Shown: positions 19,456 through 29,565, counted from the first letter of the stretch. The stretch: DNA of 64,000 nucleotides from Rickettsia helvetica (GCF_963970025.1 NZ_OZ018776.1:1178001-1242000); one strand, 5' to 3'. Notes: generated from the sequence alone by a model not told the origin. Numbers and translations are program-made.

Positions 19456-20280
19456 TTAGAATCTTTGCAGTGAAGTCGTAGTATAGTTCGTTATAACAAC
19501 TTCATCAACTGTTTTATTATGCTCAGACATGGAATATTTAACTTTAATAGTACTAATATTAAAGTTTTTGTATAAGTTTCTAATAAAAGGAGTATCACTA
19601 TTAGAAATCATTATTTTAACTCTTTTATTGTTTAGCTCTAGAGCAAAATCTCTAAGTCTTGTTTGCTCACTTTCATCAAAGGGTAATCTGGTATAAAATT
19701 TCTCACCTGATTTGTGATAAGGAGGATCAAAGTACACGAAATCATTTTTTTGTGGTTCAATGAAAGAAAAATCTGTAGCAAAAATAGATGTGCCAGCTAA
19801 AAGGCTGCTGCATTGCTTTAATCTAGAAGCAATATCAGATTTAGTATAATTTCTGCCAGAGAAAGTTTGAGCTGGCGTGCCATTGATATTAACACGGTAA
19901 ATACCTTTAAATGAATATCTATTTAGATAAATAAATCTTGCAGTAATTTTTGTTGGATCATTACTATCATTATTACTTCTAACTTGATAATAATGTTCTT
20001 TAGAATGTTGTTCTTTATGTGAGTCTAGTAATTTACTAACCTTATCAGGATTTTTCTTTATCATATTGTAGGAGGTAACTAGCTCTAGATTAATATCAGA
20101 TAGATAGCAATGTTTAAACTTATCTCTTACATGGAAGAATAAAGCTCCACCACCAAGAAATGGTTCATAGTAGTTATTTACATTTAGAGGGATAAATTGA
20201 ACCAATTGATCAACGATTTTTCTTTTGCCTCCGACCCATTGTAAGAATGGTTGAGGTTTATCTATTTTGTTTACTGACAT
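19456..20280 (-). CDS. dam: RAGE Dam-family DNA adenine methyltransferase, copy 2 (intact)
   Basis: Transfers methyl to adenine N6 in DNA. S-adenosylmethionine-binding motifs WVGGKRK and YEPFLGGGALFF are near the N-terminus, and the catalytic DPPY is at residues 185-188 (VYFDPPYHKSGEKFY). I start at 20280 because the other two copies begin MSV; two codons upstream there is another ATG. Length of 274 aa is normal for Dam. It runs divergently from the kinase and overlaps the end of the LRR relic by 18 bp. It may protect the element from restriction or mark its DNA. It is the only intact one of three. Confidence 0.93.
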   Translation of the reverse strand: MSVNKIDKPQPFLQWVGGKRKIVDQLVQFIPLNVNNYYEPFLGGGALFFHVRDKFKHCYLSDINLELVTSYNMIKKNPDKVSKLLDSHKEQHSKEHYYQVRSNNDSNDPTKITARFIYLNRYSFKGIYRVNINGTPAQTFSGRNYTKSDIASRLKQCSSLLAGTSIFATDFSFIEPQKNDFVYFDPPYHKSGEKFYTRLPFDESEQTRLRDFALELNNKRVKIMISNSDTPFIRNLYKNFNISTIKVKYSMSEHNKTVDEVVITNYTTTSLQRF

Positions 20281-20460
20281 AACCATGATTGATCTTAATT
20301 ATTTCTACTAAAGATTATATCATAAAACAGCCTCAAATGCTAGTACAATACTGCATTTAAAAGATTTTGATGTGTTGTTGTGGCACAATTAATGCTAACT
20401 TTGATTATATGTAGTGATATAGAAACGAGCTAATAAAGTACGTTTTTTAGTATTTTATCA

Positions 20461-20565
20461 GTGTCTCATTTGTGCAGCTGTTTGCTAAATTGTATAAAAA
20501 TCTGTCAAAAAAGCTGTAAAATCCTCTGTACTTCTGAAAATAGCTGGGATATCTGTGATTTGACG
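20461..20565. promoter_or_regulatory. Conserved dam/kinase divergent intergenic block, copy 2
   Basis: Matches 33252-33352 and the reverse complement of 7063-7170 over about 105 bp (TGTCTCATTTGTGCAGCTGT, then AATCTGTCA and CCTCTGTACTTC). Conservation in a non-coding gap whose length is also constant (382-390 bp) implies a shared regulatory function. Confidence 0.6.
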
Positions 20566-20588
20566 TTATGTAAGATAACGCTAAGCAT

Positions 20589-20632
20589 AGAGGTTAAATT
20601 ATAAAACTCCAAAATTCTAACATTTAACCTCC
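20589..20632 (+). promoter_or_regulatory. Conserved hairpin upstream of histidine kinase, copy 2
   Basis: Arms AGAGGTTAAA and TTTAACCTC around a loop containing AAAACTCCAAAAT, 39 bp before the kinase start. Equivalent hairpins precede the kinase in copies 1 and 3. Confidence 0.6.
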
Positions 20633-20670
20633 AGCTACTATTTTACAACACAAAACAGCAGAGGAAGATT

Positions 20671-21642
20671 ATGACAACTAACAACGAGAATCAAGAAAAA
20701 GATATCGACCAGCTTAAAAATTCTATTAAACATAGCTGGCAACTCCAATTATCACCAATATCTGTTACATTAATACCATCATATGAATCACTATCTAATG
20801 CAGAATCTAACATAAATCATTTAGTAGCAAATTACTCTGATATAGTTAAATACAAGTCAGAGCTGCAAGAGTTAACAGGCAGGTTAAAACAAGTGGAATG
20901 CATTAATAAAAATCTAATACAAAATATAGTATATAATTTAAAGATACCCTGTAATACAATTTTTGCATTAGTAGCAGTATTGCATGAATTAGAAGATGAT
21001 GTGCAAAAAAGGAATTATATAGCCAGTATAGTAGATTATACCCAAAGTCTTCTAAGTTACTATGATAAATTAAGTAAGAATTTACATAGTAGCACTGGTC
21101 TTCCTTCTATAGAGTTAAAGAAATTTCATCTAGAATCATTAGTAAATAAGATTATAGATAAAGCAAGACCAGTTGCTAAAGATAAAGGAATAAATCTCTC
21201 TTGTAATTTTCAGTATCAAATCACCAATGCAGTAGTAAGTGACAGCTATAGAATAGAAGCCATACTTGAGCAATTAATAGATAATGGCATCAGATTTACC
21301 AATAAAGGTAATGTAGTGGTAACAGTTAATATGTTTGCAATTAGCCCAGCATTATCAGAATCAGAACAGAACAAAAGAGAGATGGTGTTGCAATTTATTG
21401 TACATGATACAGGAATTGGTTTAAGCGAAGGAATACAGGAATATTTACGTAAAGAATTTGATGAGTTTGATACTCAATATGAAGAAATAGTATCAGGGCT
21501 AAAATTTGTCAAACGCCTAATCGATGAGTTAAATGGAGAAATAGAGGTGACAAGTACGAAAGGTAAAAGCTCTACTATCATCTGTAATATACCAGTGAAA
21601 TTACCTCTGCTCGATGATTTTATATATGATAATATTGGATAG
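20671..21642 (+). CDS. RAGE histidine-kinase-like protein, copy 2 (intact; Tyr at phospho-acceptor position)
   Basis: A 323-aa cytosolic protein with a dimerisation helix (about 78-130) followed by a GHKL ATPase domain: N box EQLIDNGIRFTN, G1 HDTGIGLS, and C-terminal KGKSSTIICNIP. The usual phospho-acceptor His is replaced by Tyr88 in NIVYNLKIPCN, while copy 3 has His there. The second glycine motif is reduced (VSGLKFVKRL). It may therefore be a kinase-dead regulator. Start at 20671 follows AGAGGAAG. No response regulator lies next to it; the next gene is a SpoT-type hydrolase, and dam is divergent. Confidence 0.85.
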   Translation: MTTNNENQEKDIDQLKNSIKHSWQLQLSPISVTLIPSYESLSNAESNINHLVANYSDIVKYKSELQELTGRLKQVECINKNLIQNIVYNLKIPCNTIFALVAVLHELEDDVQKRNYIASIVDYTQSLLSYYDKLSKNLHSSTGLPSIELKKFHLESLVNKIIDKARPVAKDKGINLSCNFQYQITNAVVSDSYRIEAILEQLIDNGIRFTNKGNVVVTVNMFAISPALSESEQNKREMVLQFIVHDTGIGLSEGIQEYLRKEFDEFDTQYEEIVSGLKFVKRLIDELNGEIEVTSTKGKSSTIICNIPVKLPLLDDFIYDNIG

Positions 21643-21719
21643 TTAATTAACAGTACAAAAGTAAGATTATTATCGCCAATATAGATAAAGCATTTAAAAA
21701 CTACAGAGGGGAGAAGTTT

Positions 21720-22331
21720 ATGGAAGCTACGTCTGATGATATAGGAAAACTTGCTATAGATTGTCGTTATAGCAAAAGGTTAATAGATAAGTTGTTGTCA
21801 AAGAATAGCAAGTCTCAAATTAAAGTTGATTGCGATAAAATAAGCAGAGCTATTTATATAGCTTTTAAGTATCACAATAATCAAAGAAGGGCAACGGGAG
21901 AGTTATACTTTTCTCATTCTATAGAAGTAGCTTATATAGTAACTGATTATTTATTTAAGACAGATATAATAATTGCAGCAATACTACACGATTGTATAGA
22001 AGATACAGATCTTACGAAAGAAACAATTGCTAAAGATTTTGGTAATAAAGTTGCAAATTATGTTACTGATTTAACTAGAATCAAACATAATAGGAAAATC
22101 AGCTCAGCAGAAATGGTAAAAATATTATATCAAGAAAATAAAAAAGATTTATTATTAATTAAGCTATGCGATAGATTACATAACATGCAGACTATATCTG
22201 CTAAACCTCTAGATAAAATACAAAAAACCACTTTAGAAACCTTACATACATTTATACCTTTTGCTAGTTATCTAAAAGTGCCAGATATTCAAAAGCAATT
22301 AAATAAGTATTGTTATAGATACAATATTTAA
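21720..22331 (+). CDS. SpoT-type HD-domain (p)ppGpp hydrolase
   Basis: A 203-aa protein corresponding to the hydrolase half of RelA/SpoT. The HD motif is H90-D91 with E94-D95 (ILHDCIEDTD), preceded by SHSIEVAYI and followed by LLIKLCDRLHNMQT, the metal- and nucleotide-binding pattern of MESH1/SpoT hydrolases. The synthetase half is absent. It follows AGGGGAG and sits 77 bp after the kinase, likely one transcript. RAGEs are known to carry split SpoT genes; degrading alarmone could counter a stress response. Two broken relatives lie at 41966-42140 and 43334-44043. Confidence 0.88.
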   Translation: MEATSDDIGKLAIDCRYSKRLIDKLLSKNSKSQIKVDCDKISRAIYIAFKYHNNQRRATGELYFSHSIEVAYIVTDYLFKTDIIIAAILHDCIEDTDLTKETIAKDFGNKVANYVTDLTRIKHNRKISSAEMVKILYQENKKDLLLIKLCDRLHNMQTISAKPLDKIQKTTLETLHTFIPFASYLKVPDIQKQLNKYCYRYNI

Positions 22332-22356
22332 ATACAAAACTCAAGTAAGCTGAAAG

Positions 22357-22647
22357 CTAAGATAACAGATTTTGATCATTTTTCTGATCAAAAATATTTT
22401 TGCCAGCTTGAGTCCATTGATCTTGCACATTTGGATGCTGAATCAACTCATTTTGTAGAGAAACCAAGGCTCCAAGCAAGCTGTTAGCTGGCAGGCAGTC
22501 AAGTTTAGCTTTAACAACTAATCCTCCAAGTTCAATTAAATGACGAGTACGAGCTTTTCTTTCTCTAATTTTCATTTTAGCCTCTTGCATAAGTATATTA
22601 GCTTTTTTTTGTTCTAATTTTAATCTTTGTTTTATGACGTTATCCAT
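22357..22647 (-). CDS. traD: Conjugal transfer protein TraD (Ti-type small TraD)
   Basis: A 96-aa basic protein. The core KIRERKARTRHLIELGGLVVKAKLD matches the small Ti-plasmid-type TraD, which works with the TraA relaxase at the origin of transfer. It is intact, unlike the copy at 35557-35828. Note that this is not the coupling ATPase also called TraD in F-type systems, fragments of which are near 57.6-59.3 kb. Confidence 0.85.
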   Translation of the reverse strand: MDNVIKQRLKLEQKKANILMQEAKMKIRERKARTRHLIELGGLVVKAKLDCLPANSLLGALVSLQNELIQHPNVQDQWTQAGKNIFDQKNDQNLLS

Positions 22648-22932
22648 ATTAATGTTTGAACCTCAAATTATTGTAACCATCATGAATGCTGAATAATTTT
22701 TTGGAAGTCAAATGTATTTTGAAATAAAATCAATAACTTAAGTATACACAGATGAATTTATATGTTTTAATAAAATTAAGATTGCAAATAAGTGTGCATA
22801 TAGTAGCGGTGTGTGATAAATTTACTGTCAAACATACAAGTTCTGTAATTGAAGGATTAAGATGCTGCTATTTTGGACACAAATTCAAATGAATCAAGTG
22901 TTTGAATGAATATAGTCAGATTGGAGGTCCTT

Positions 22933-25900
22933 ATGAACAATACAGAATTAACGAATAATCAGCAATCTGCTAATAACACAGGTAATACACAAATAAAATC
23001 TCAAATCAGATTCACTTTTGATTTGTTAAAAAGAGGTGAGAGTGAGATACAGTTAAATGATAAATACAAAGATATAGTTTTAATATTGGGTAATACTGGA
23101 GCTGGTAAGACTACATTTACTCAGTGGATTGCCGGGGATAATGATAAATTAATAGCAAAAGAAGTAGCAGCAGGCACTGGTGAATTTCTTATTGAAGATA
23201 ATAATAGGATTGGTAATTCGACTATAACATCTAAAACAATTTTTCCTGAATTAGTAGTAGGTACTAAGACAAACACAACCTATTATGATTGTCCTGGATT
23301 TAGCGATACTAGGAGTACGAGTAATGATATAGCAACAACTTACTTTATCAAAAAAGTAATAGATCATGCTGAAAGTGTGAAAATGATTTTTATTATTAAT
23401 CACTCCTCAGTTCAGAAAGGTCTTGATAGACAAGACTTCATGAAATTAATAAGACATGCTATTGACCTTGTAAAAGACATTGATAAATTTCAGTGTAGTA
23501 TTGCTATTGTAGCAACAAAAGTTAATAACCAATATATAAAGCAAGGCAAAAGCTTTACCTTAGTGGAAGACAGTAAAGTCATAGGAGCTATTGCTGATTT
23601 TTTACAAGAGGTTAAGCAAGATTTGGGAGAAAGAGTAAAGCTTCCAGATATTTTTATTGAAGAACAAAAATTCTATAACAATAGCATAAAATTTATTGAT
23701 GTGTTGTTAGCAAAAGAAGATGATTATTATACAAAGATAGGAATTTTTAGGAGACCAGATGAACCTGGACCTTTAAGCAATATTACTTTGCTACAGGAAG
23801 GAAAAGAACACATAGAAAGAATATTGTATGAAAAACTTAATTTTACTGCAAAACTTGATGAAGATTTTGGTTATACTATCTCTGATACATCTAAAAATTC
23901 CATTCATGATTTAGTAGACGAAATCAATCAAAACATATGGTCTAATGTTCACAATATAGCAGAGAAAGTTAAAAGATATTATCATGACTTAGTAGAGCAA
24001 ATGGATGATAAGATGAAATCTTTTGTTACTAGTAGTAGTGCTATTGTTGATGTAGACCCATCAGAAGCTCAGACATTTTCATCTAAGTTCAATGAGGGAT
24101 ATAACATTACATCAAATCTTGTAGTAGAGCTTACAAATTTAACAAATCCAGAAGAATTAGCAGGAAAGATTAATACTAGTATTAGTAATTTAGACATTAA
24201 CTTATTTAAAGATGAAATATTAGATGTATTGAATCAAGGGAAATATTTTAATTTTCTACAAATTGTAAGTGATAAGACATTTAGTACTAGACCATGGGCA
24301 GAATTATTTAAAAATATATTACCGTACTTTTCTGAATTAAGGGACAATATTGAGAAAAACGTTAGTGATACGGCAGAAAAGCTTAATCAACAGCTTAATG
24401 GTACAGTAAAAGCAATACATGGACATTATGATAACAAAATGAAGTTACTTGAAATTCAGGAATTGCCAGCTGAATTGAGAAAAGAACATGATGTTATACT
24501 TAAAATAGAAAAAGAAATTGAAGGCTCAGTAACTAGAAACGAATTGTTAAAAACCATGCAAACAATTTATGATAGGACAAATAGTCTAGGAATTAGTATA
24601 GCTAAGAATAATATACCAACCATTATAAATCAGGAAAAATATTTTAACTTTTTACAAACTATCAGTAATAAAGAATTAATTAATGGCACATTAACCTGGA
24701 TATCCCCATTTAAAGATGCAGTTAACTACCTGAATCAATCAGAGCAGTGGTATATATTTTTAAATAGCTTGTATTCTAAGTTCTCAGAATATGAAATACA
24801 GAAAGATAGAGGTAAATATAATGTTGTTAATCTTGAAGATTGGGGTAGACAAAAAAAACCGCAAGGGATAGAGATAAATAAAAATAATTTTGAGGTGTTT
24901 TTAAACAAAACAGCAGAATATAAAATAGCAGAGTATGATAACATTAAAAATATTACGGTTACAGGATTAAGATTAAAAGAATTAAACCATGTTTTAGATT
25001 TAACATTAAAACATAAGATAAATGTAAGCTGTATAGAACCATATCTTTTTATAAAAGGAAATTACATTGTTGCTTCAGAAGTATTAATGGAGGTAGGTCT
25101 AAAATTTTTGCACCAACATTGGGGAGGTATCCTACCACATGATATGACTATTAATATGGATAATAGTTGTAATTTAACTATGACTCAATTAGCAAAAAAA
25201 TTAAAATTCCTAAATGTTTTTGCTTTAAACACACTATTTATTGATGAAGATGTATCATTAGGAAACAATACGCTTACCGTTATAGCCCCGAAATGGCACA
25301 TTATAGGTACTAAAACAATATCATTAGATGGTGTTGAGGGAGAATCTCATTATAATGAAACAATACAGAAGAATAAACATTTTACTTTGCATATACTACA
25401 CGGTAGATCTAAAGCAGAGGGTGGTACCGAGCGACACATTAATGGAAAAGATGGCAAGCCAGGTGGAGCTGGAGGGCCTGGTGGCAGTTTCTTTGGGATT
25501 GGAGACCAATTTATTAATGGTAGAAATTTGACAATTACTGCTAATGGTGGGATAGGTGGTGCAGGGCAAGATGGTGGAGATGGATTCAAAGGAAGAGATG
25601 GAAGTAGCCCTATAGTTAAATCAGCATCTGATCTCTCTCCTTGTTATAAGGATTTATGTGATGGTGGTAAACAAATTAATGGGTTTAATTGTAAAAAAAT
25701 TGATTATTCCTATCATGATAGTGATGGGAAATCTGGTTTATATTTTAGGCCTGTTTGTAAGTATAAACTTTTTGGTACACCTGGAACAAAGGGAGGAGAT
25801 GGTGGTAATGGTGGAAGAGGAGGGATAGGCGGACTACCAGGAAGTATTGCACTATTTGAATTGAGTAATGATTCAAGAATATCAAAGTATAATGATGTTG

Positions 25901-28900
25901 GAAAAGATGGAAAGAATGGTACGGGTGGAATAGGAGGAGATAGTGGTAATGATATAGATTATATAGTTGCATACATTGCAAATGCTTATTCAGCAGAAGG
26001 ATGGAGATTAGAGGAGAAAATATACAGTAAAAAAAGTCCATCAGGCAGAAATGGCACCGATGGTGGGAATAGTAAGGACATAAAAAATCCAAAATCAACA
26101 GATATTATTCTTGAACCAGCCAAAATTATAAATCAGTATAAAAGCTATTTAAGAGAAAACTTAAATGATCGTTTTACCAAATCTTTTTTAACCAAGTTTT
26201 CAAATAGTTTGGATAGCAATCAGAATGTTAAAGATGTTTATAATACACTAGGATTGGTAGATGAATTACAAGGTTTAGAGGAGCAGTTTTATAAGCTCAA
26301 TAAAGATATAGACTTGCTGCCTTTTTATCAATCTCTATTAGAGAGAATAAGCGAGTATGCAAAACATCCCAAAGATGTTGGAGATTCTAATGAATATAAA
26401 AAGGTTCTAAGTTATTTGTATACGGCTACTTTAAGTAAGATATACAGTTTACAAGATAACTCAGAATCTAATCTGATTATTAATATAACTTCATATTTAA
26501 ATTTGGTGAAAGAGAACATTAGTGAGTTAAAAGATTTACAACATGCACAGAATAAGAAAAATATAATAAATAAATATAAACAAGATTATAAAGAAGCAAT
26601 TGATAAAAAAATTGCAGAAGCTAGGGAGCTTATTTCAAAAGACATTAGACCTGAAATAGAAAATATTAGTACTGAGATTGATACCCAAATCAAATCATTG
26701 ATTGATGATGTAACAACATTACAAAACCAAAACAAGAAAGAAACAAAAGAATTCATTGAGCATAGAAATAAATTAGAAAACGCATTGGTATTACAGAGCT
26801 TGCTCGCTCCAATTAAGATTATAGGTCAAATGATAAGTTTTGTACCTGGTGGAGCAGTTGTTGGTACAGCTATTGGAGTGGGCAGTAAAATAGCTGAATC
26901 TTTTGTTTTAGATAATCAAAACAGTCAGTATAACACATCAAAATTACCACAAGGTATATCGAATATTGAGTCACTAATAGGTCAAATGAAAACTATTAGA
27001 GACCAAAAAGTGATTCGCCTTAAAAAAACATTAGAAGATATATCGCAAGGTATCAATGAACATTCAGAGAAATTAGGAAATATATCAGTCAAAGTGGCTG
27101 AGATTAAAGACAGGTTGAATAAAATTGATGAAAAAAGATTTAATTTTAAGGAAATTCGAGTTTTAGAAAATGAATTAACAGCAACATTGCAAACACAAGA
27201 GGGAGAACTACAAAAATCTCAGGTAGTAAGTATTGCTGATCAGAACACTGTAAAAGCGTTATCAGTACTACAGAATTTCAAAAAAGCTATGCAATTCAGT
27301 GAAGTACTCCTTGATACTTACAGTAAGTACAAAACTGGACAAACACAACTCGATGTAATAAATGAGGCTATTAACCGGAAATACAAAGAATTGCAGAGAT
27401 TAAAACAATATGAAGATACAATTTATGATGTGATCACTCCAACATTACAGAATATGCAAGATGATTTAAGTGAAGTAGCAAATAAATTAGGTAACAAGTC
27501 ATCAGTAGCACTTGATGTAACTAAGTGGCAAGTACAAAGTACTATAAGAGATATGCAGTTACAAATGCAACAAATGACACAAGGTCTTAAAACTCAAGCT
27601 AATTTAGTACGTTGCATAGAAAAATTAGAAGATGCTATGACTATCCTAATCAATGTTTACGATCATATACAGAATTATCAGAAAGAGCAAAATTTAACTA
27701 ATTACATTGCAAATATCAGTTCTGCTGGTTCAAGTAACATAGATATTACTGATGAAAATCTTAAGGATGCTGTAGCGTCTTTAGAGATATTAATCAGATC
27801 TAATCTTGTATTAAAGCAATATCAAACAGCCATCAATGGCTTCAAACAGTTTGTATTTCCATTTGCTCACATTTATCTGAAGGAACTGGTGTTACCATCA
27901 CATCTTGAATTAGGTGGTGCTAATAAAAACACTACCACACTTGAGAATTTAGTCTATTCAGCAATAGAACAAATAAAAACCATAAGATCAGAGTTGATAA
28001 AAGATAAAACAATATCACCAAAACACTATGAATTCACTGCTACAGGAGAGTTTAAGAGTGGTTATATTTCCAACAAACCATTCTTTGTATGGAAAAATGA
28101 GCAACATAAAAACATGTTCTCAAAACTATTATCTGGACAAGAAGTAGTAGTTAGAGCTGATATAATGGACTCTAGTTCCGATAAAGATGCAATTAAGTTT
28201 AATAATATAGCACTGTATTTTAAGGCAACAAACCAAACGGTACAATCTGAAATAGATAACGTACTAAAAGGATTTCAAATAAGCGCTACTCATCTTGGTA
28301 ATTCATACTATCGATATAATGATACAATATATCTAATAACAACCACCAGCCAAAAGGTGTCGTATTATTTTGAAAAAAAGCATAATAAAGAAGAACCAGT
28401 GGTGATAGGTGATACATACGGTGAGATTAAGAATGGTAATTTTATGCTTAGTCCATATGCATTATGGAAAATAAGTTTGTATAATCTTCAAAATAAATAT
28501 AACTTGACTTTTAATAATTTAGAAATTTATAAGGATAAAATTGACTTAGAGTTAATAGGAAATGGACGTTTTATTAATAAAATAAACACTAAAGGTTTAG
28601 ATCTTAAGCTAAATGTAGAAAGGTATTATAAAGCAATTGATACGTACTATCATCTAGATCTACATGCTAACAATGAGGATATAGCTCTATTAAAAGATAG
28701 TACTTTTACTAGAAATAAACTTGAAGCTAACCAAGAATTAGAAGATAAAAATTTACAAACTATAGTTGACCAGAAGCAGGTTACTCAAAATAGTCAAGCA
28801 AAGACAGAGCATGAAAATAATAATACTGAATATAGTGGTTGGTTTTCATGGATTAGACTTCCAAGTTTTAATATCTTACCTGGAGCTGAAGCTACCGTTG

Positions 28901-29565
28901 TAGGAAATGAGAATTCAGTGCATCAGCAAGAATATGGAAATTCAAATAATATGACTATGTCATTTATAAATGGTATTAAATTATTACAAGAGTTAGTTTT
29001 GTCAATGGCACCAAAACTAACTAATAGTACTGCTAATAATACTACTAACTTAACGGAGACAATATCGAATAATTATACAGATTATATTATAAGAGAAAAT
29101 GCTTCAAATTCATCAAATAACCTGGCAATTAATTTTGACGATAGCAAGAATAGTATCACAACAAATACAGTTGATATAAATGGTAATTTACTTCTTGGAC
29201 AGTTGTTGATCTACCAGTTATTTGGCATGAATCAGTCTCTTAGTAATATTCACTATGTCTCACTTGAACAAGAACAAGTTATTAGAATAAACAAGCTTGC
29301 GTCAGAAATTTTACCTATGATGGATAATAATCCCTTTGCTAGTTATACTATAGATAATTTTATTACTAATTATAATAGTGAACCTCAGTGGTACAAAGAT
29401 GTTATGAAAGACAGATATGAAGAAATAGTAAGCAAAAGACATCAGAGGAGTGAGAAAACAAGTATCTATGCAAATTATTCATCTGAGGAAATACTGGCAG
29501 ATAGTGTAGAAATGTTTGGAGAAGCAATGAATTATAGACAGAATGATCTAAATGAACTGCAGTAA
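22933..29565 (+). CDS. Giant (2210 aa) GTPase / collagen-like / latrotoxin-CTD-like protein
   Basis: Start ATG 22933 is chosen for the GGAGG 8 bp upstream. Visible order: an AIG1/septin-like GTPase domain with P-loop GNTGAGKT (53-60), G3 DCPG (119-122) and G4-like TKVN (195-198); helical regions; a Gly-rich collagen-like zone (about 836-1050, GKDGKPGGAGGPGG and similar); long coiled coils (about 1080-1640); a hydrophobic stretch about 1290-1318 (IIGQMISFVPGGAVVGTAIG) that could insert in membranes; and a C-terminal module from about 1965 (WFSWIRLPSFNILPGAEAT ... NLLLGQLLIYQLFGMNQSLSN). That module is shared with the 2802-aa protein at 44059. It is probably a secreted or released effector. No signal peptide is seen and function is unknown. 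Confidence 0.8.
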   Translation: MNNTELTNNQQSANNTGNTQIKSQIRFTFDLLKRGESEIQLNDKYKDIVLILGNTGAGKTTFTQWIAGDNDKLIAKEVAAGTGEFLIEDNNRIGNSTITSKTIFPELVVGTKTNTTYYDCPGFSDTRSTSNDIATTYFIKKVIDHAESVKMIFIINHSSVQKGLDRQDFMKLIRHAIDLVKDIDKFQCSIAIVATKVNNQYIKQGKSFTLVEDSKVIGAIADFLQEVKQDLGERVKLPDIFIEEQKFYNNSIKFIDVLLAKEDDYYTKIGIFRRPDEPGPLSNITLLQEGKEHIERILYEKLNFTAKLDEDFGYTISDTSKNSIHDLVDEINQNIWSNVHNIAEKVKRYYHDLVEQMDDKMKSFVTSSSAIVDVDPSEAQTFSSKFNEGYNITSNLVVELTNLTNPEELAGKINTSISNLDINLFKDEILDVLNQGKYFNFLQIVSDKTFSTRPWAELFKNILPYFSELRDNIEKNVSDTAEKLNQQLNGTVKAIHGHYDNKMKLLEIQELPAELRKEHDVILKIEKEIEGSVTRNELLKTMQTIYDRTNSLGISIAKNNIPTIINQEKYFNFLQTISNKELINGTLTWISPFKDAVNYLNQSEQWYIFLNSLYSKFSEYEIQKDRGKYNVVNLEDWGRQKKPQGIEINKNNFEVFLNKTAEYKIAEYDNIKNITVTGLRLKELNHVLDLTLKHKINVSCIEPYLFIKGNYIVASEVLMEVGLKFLHQHWGGILPHDMTINMDNSCNLTMTQLAKKLKFLNVFALNTLFIDEDVSLGNNTLTVIAPKWHIIGTKTISLDGVEGESHYNETIQKNKHFTLHILHGRSKAEGGTERHINGKDGKPGGAGGPGGSFFGIGDQFINGRNLTITANGGIGGAGQDGGDGFKGRDGSSPIVKSASDLSPCYKDLCDGGKQINGFNCKKIDYSYHDSDGKSGLYFRPVCKYKLFGTPGTKGGDGGNGGRGGIGGLPGSIALFELSNDSRISKYNDVGKDGKNGTGGIGGDSGNDIDYIVAYIANAYSAEGWRLEEKIYSKKSPSGRNGTDGGNSKDIKNPKSTDIILEPAKIINQYKSYLRENLNDRFTKSFLTKFSNSLDSNQNVKDVYNTLGLVDELQGLEEQFYKLNKDIDLLPFYQSLLERISEYAKHPKDVGDSNEYKKVLSYLYTATLSKIYSLQDNSESNLIINITSYLNLVKENISELKDLQHAQNKKNIINKYKQDYKEAIDKKIAEARELISKDIRPEIENISTEIDTQIKSLIDDVTTLQNQNKKETKEFIEHRNKLENALVLQSLLAPIKIIGQMISFVPGGAVVGTAIGVGSKIAESFVLDNQNSQYNTSKLPQGISNIESLIGQMKTIRDQKVIRLKKTLEDISQGINEHSEKLGNISVKVAEIKDRLNKIDEKRFNFKEIRVLENELTATLQTQEGELQKSQVVSIADQNTVKALSVLQNFKKAMQFSEVLLDTYSKYKTGQTQLDVINEAINRKYKELQRLKQYEDTIYDVITPTLQNMQDDLSEVANKLGNKSSVALDVTKWQVQSTIRDMQLQMQQMTQGLKTQANLVRCIEKLEDAMTILINVYDHIQNYQKEQNLTNYIANISSAGSSNIDITDENLKDAVASLEILIRSNLVLKQYQTAINGFKQFVFPFAHIYLKELVLPSHLELGGANKNTTTLENLVYSAIEQIKTIRSELIKDKTISPKHYEFTATGEFKSGYISNKPFFVWKNEQHKNMFSKLLSGQEVVVRADIMDSSSDKDAIKFNNIALYFKATNQTVQSEIDNVLKGFQISATHLGNSYYRYNDTIYLITTTSQKVSYYFEKKHNKEEPVVIGDTYGEIKNGNFMLSPYALWKISLYNLQNKYNLTFNNLEIYKDKIDLELIGNGRFINKINTKGLDLKLNVERYYKAIDTYYHLDLHANNEDIALLKDSTFTRNKLEANQELEDKNLQTIVDQKQVTQNSQAKTEHENNNTEYSGWFSWIRLPSFNILPGAEATVVGNENSVHQQEYGNSNNMTMSFINGIKLLQELVLSMAPKLTNSTANNTTNLTETISNNYTDYIIRENASNSSNNLAINFDDSKNSITTNTVDINGNLLLGQLLIYQLFGMNQSLSNIHYVSLEQEQVIRINKLASEILPMMDNNPFASYTIDNFITNYNSEPQWYKDVMKDRYEEIVSKRHQRSEKTSIYANYSSEEILADSVEMFGEAMNYRQNDLNELQ

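Larger units (their letters stand above)
16154..19473 (+). pseudogene. Leucine-rich-repeat (NLR/RNI-type) protein, broken by frameshift and nested insertion sequences
   Basis: Starts at ATG 16154 after AGGAG. Repeats of the pattern ITSLNL-x(2)-N-x-IG-x(2)-G-x-KYLAD-x-LK recur at about 28 residues, the ribonuclease-inhibitor-like LRR type used for protein binding. A frameshift near 16680 splits the repeat array. The gene is then cut at about 17043 by an IS200 carrying an IS4-type element. Past 18858 the coding sequence continues (KLQNIFQKLVAQN ... VTLLDNYDYVNLVK), has a TAA at 19206-19208, and a 13-bp tandem duplication (19248-19273) shifts the frame before the final 70 codons. It lies between rep and dam, where the other copies have nothing, so it is cargo. 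Confidence 0.75.

Noticed and set aside
25350..26098. Minus-strand open frames rich in Pro and His opposite the GTPase giant
   Set aside because: They mirror the Gly-rich coding DNA on the other strand and are shadows.
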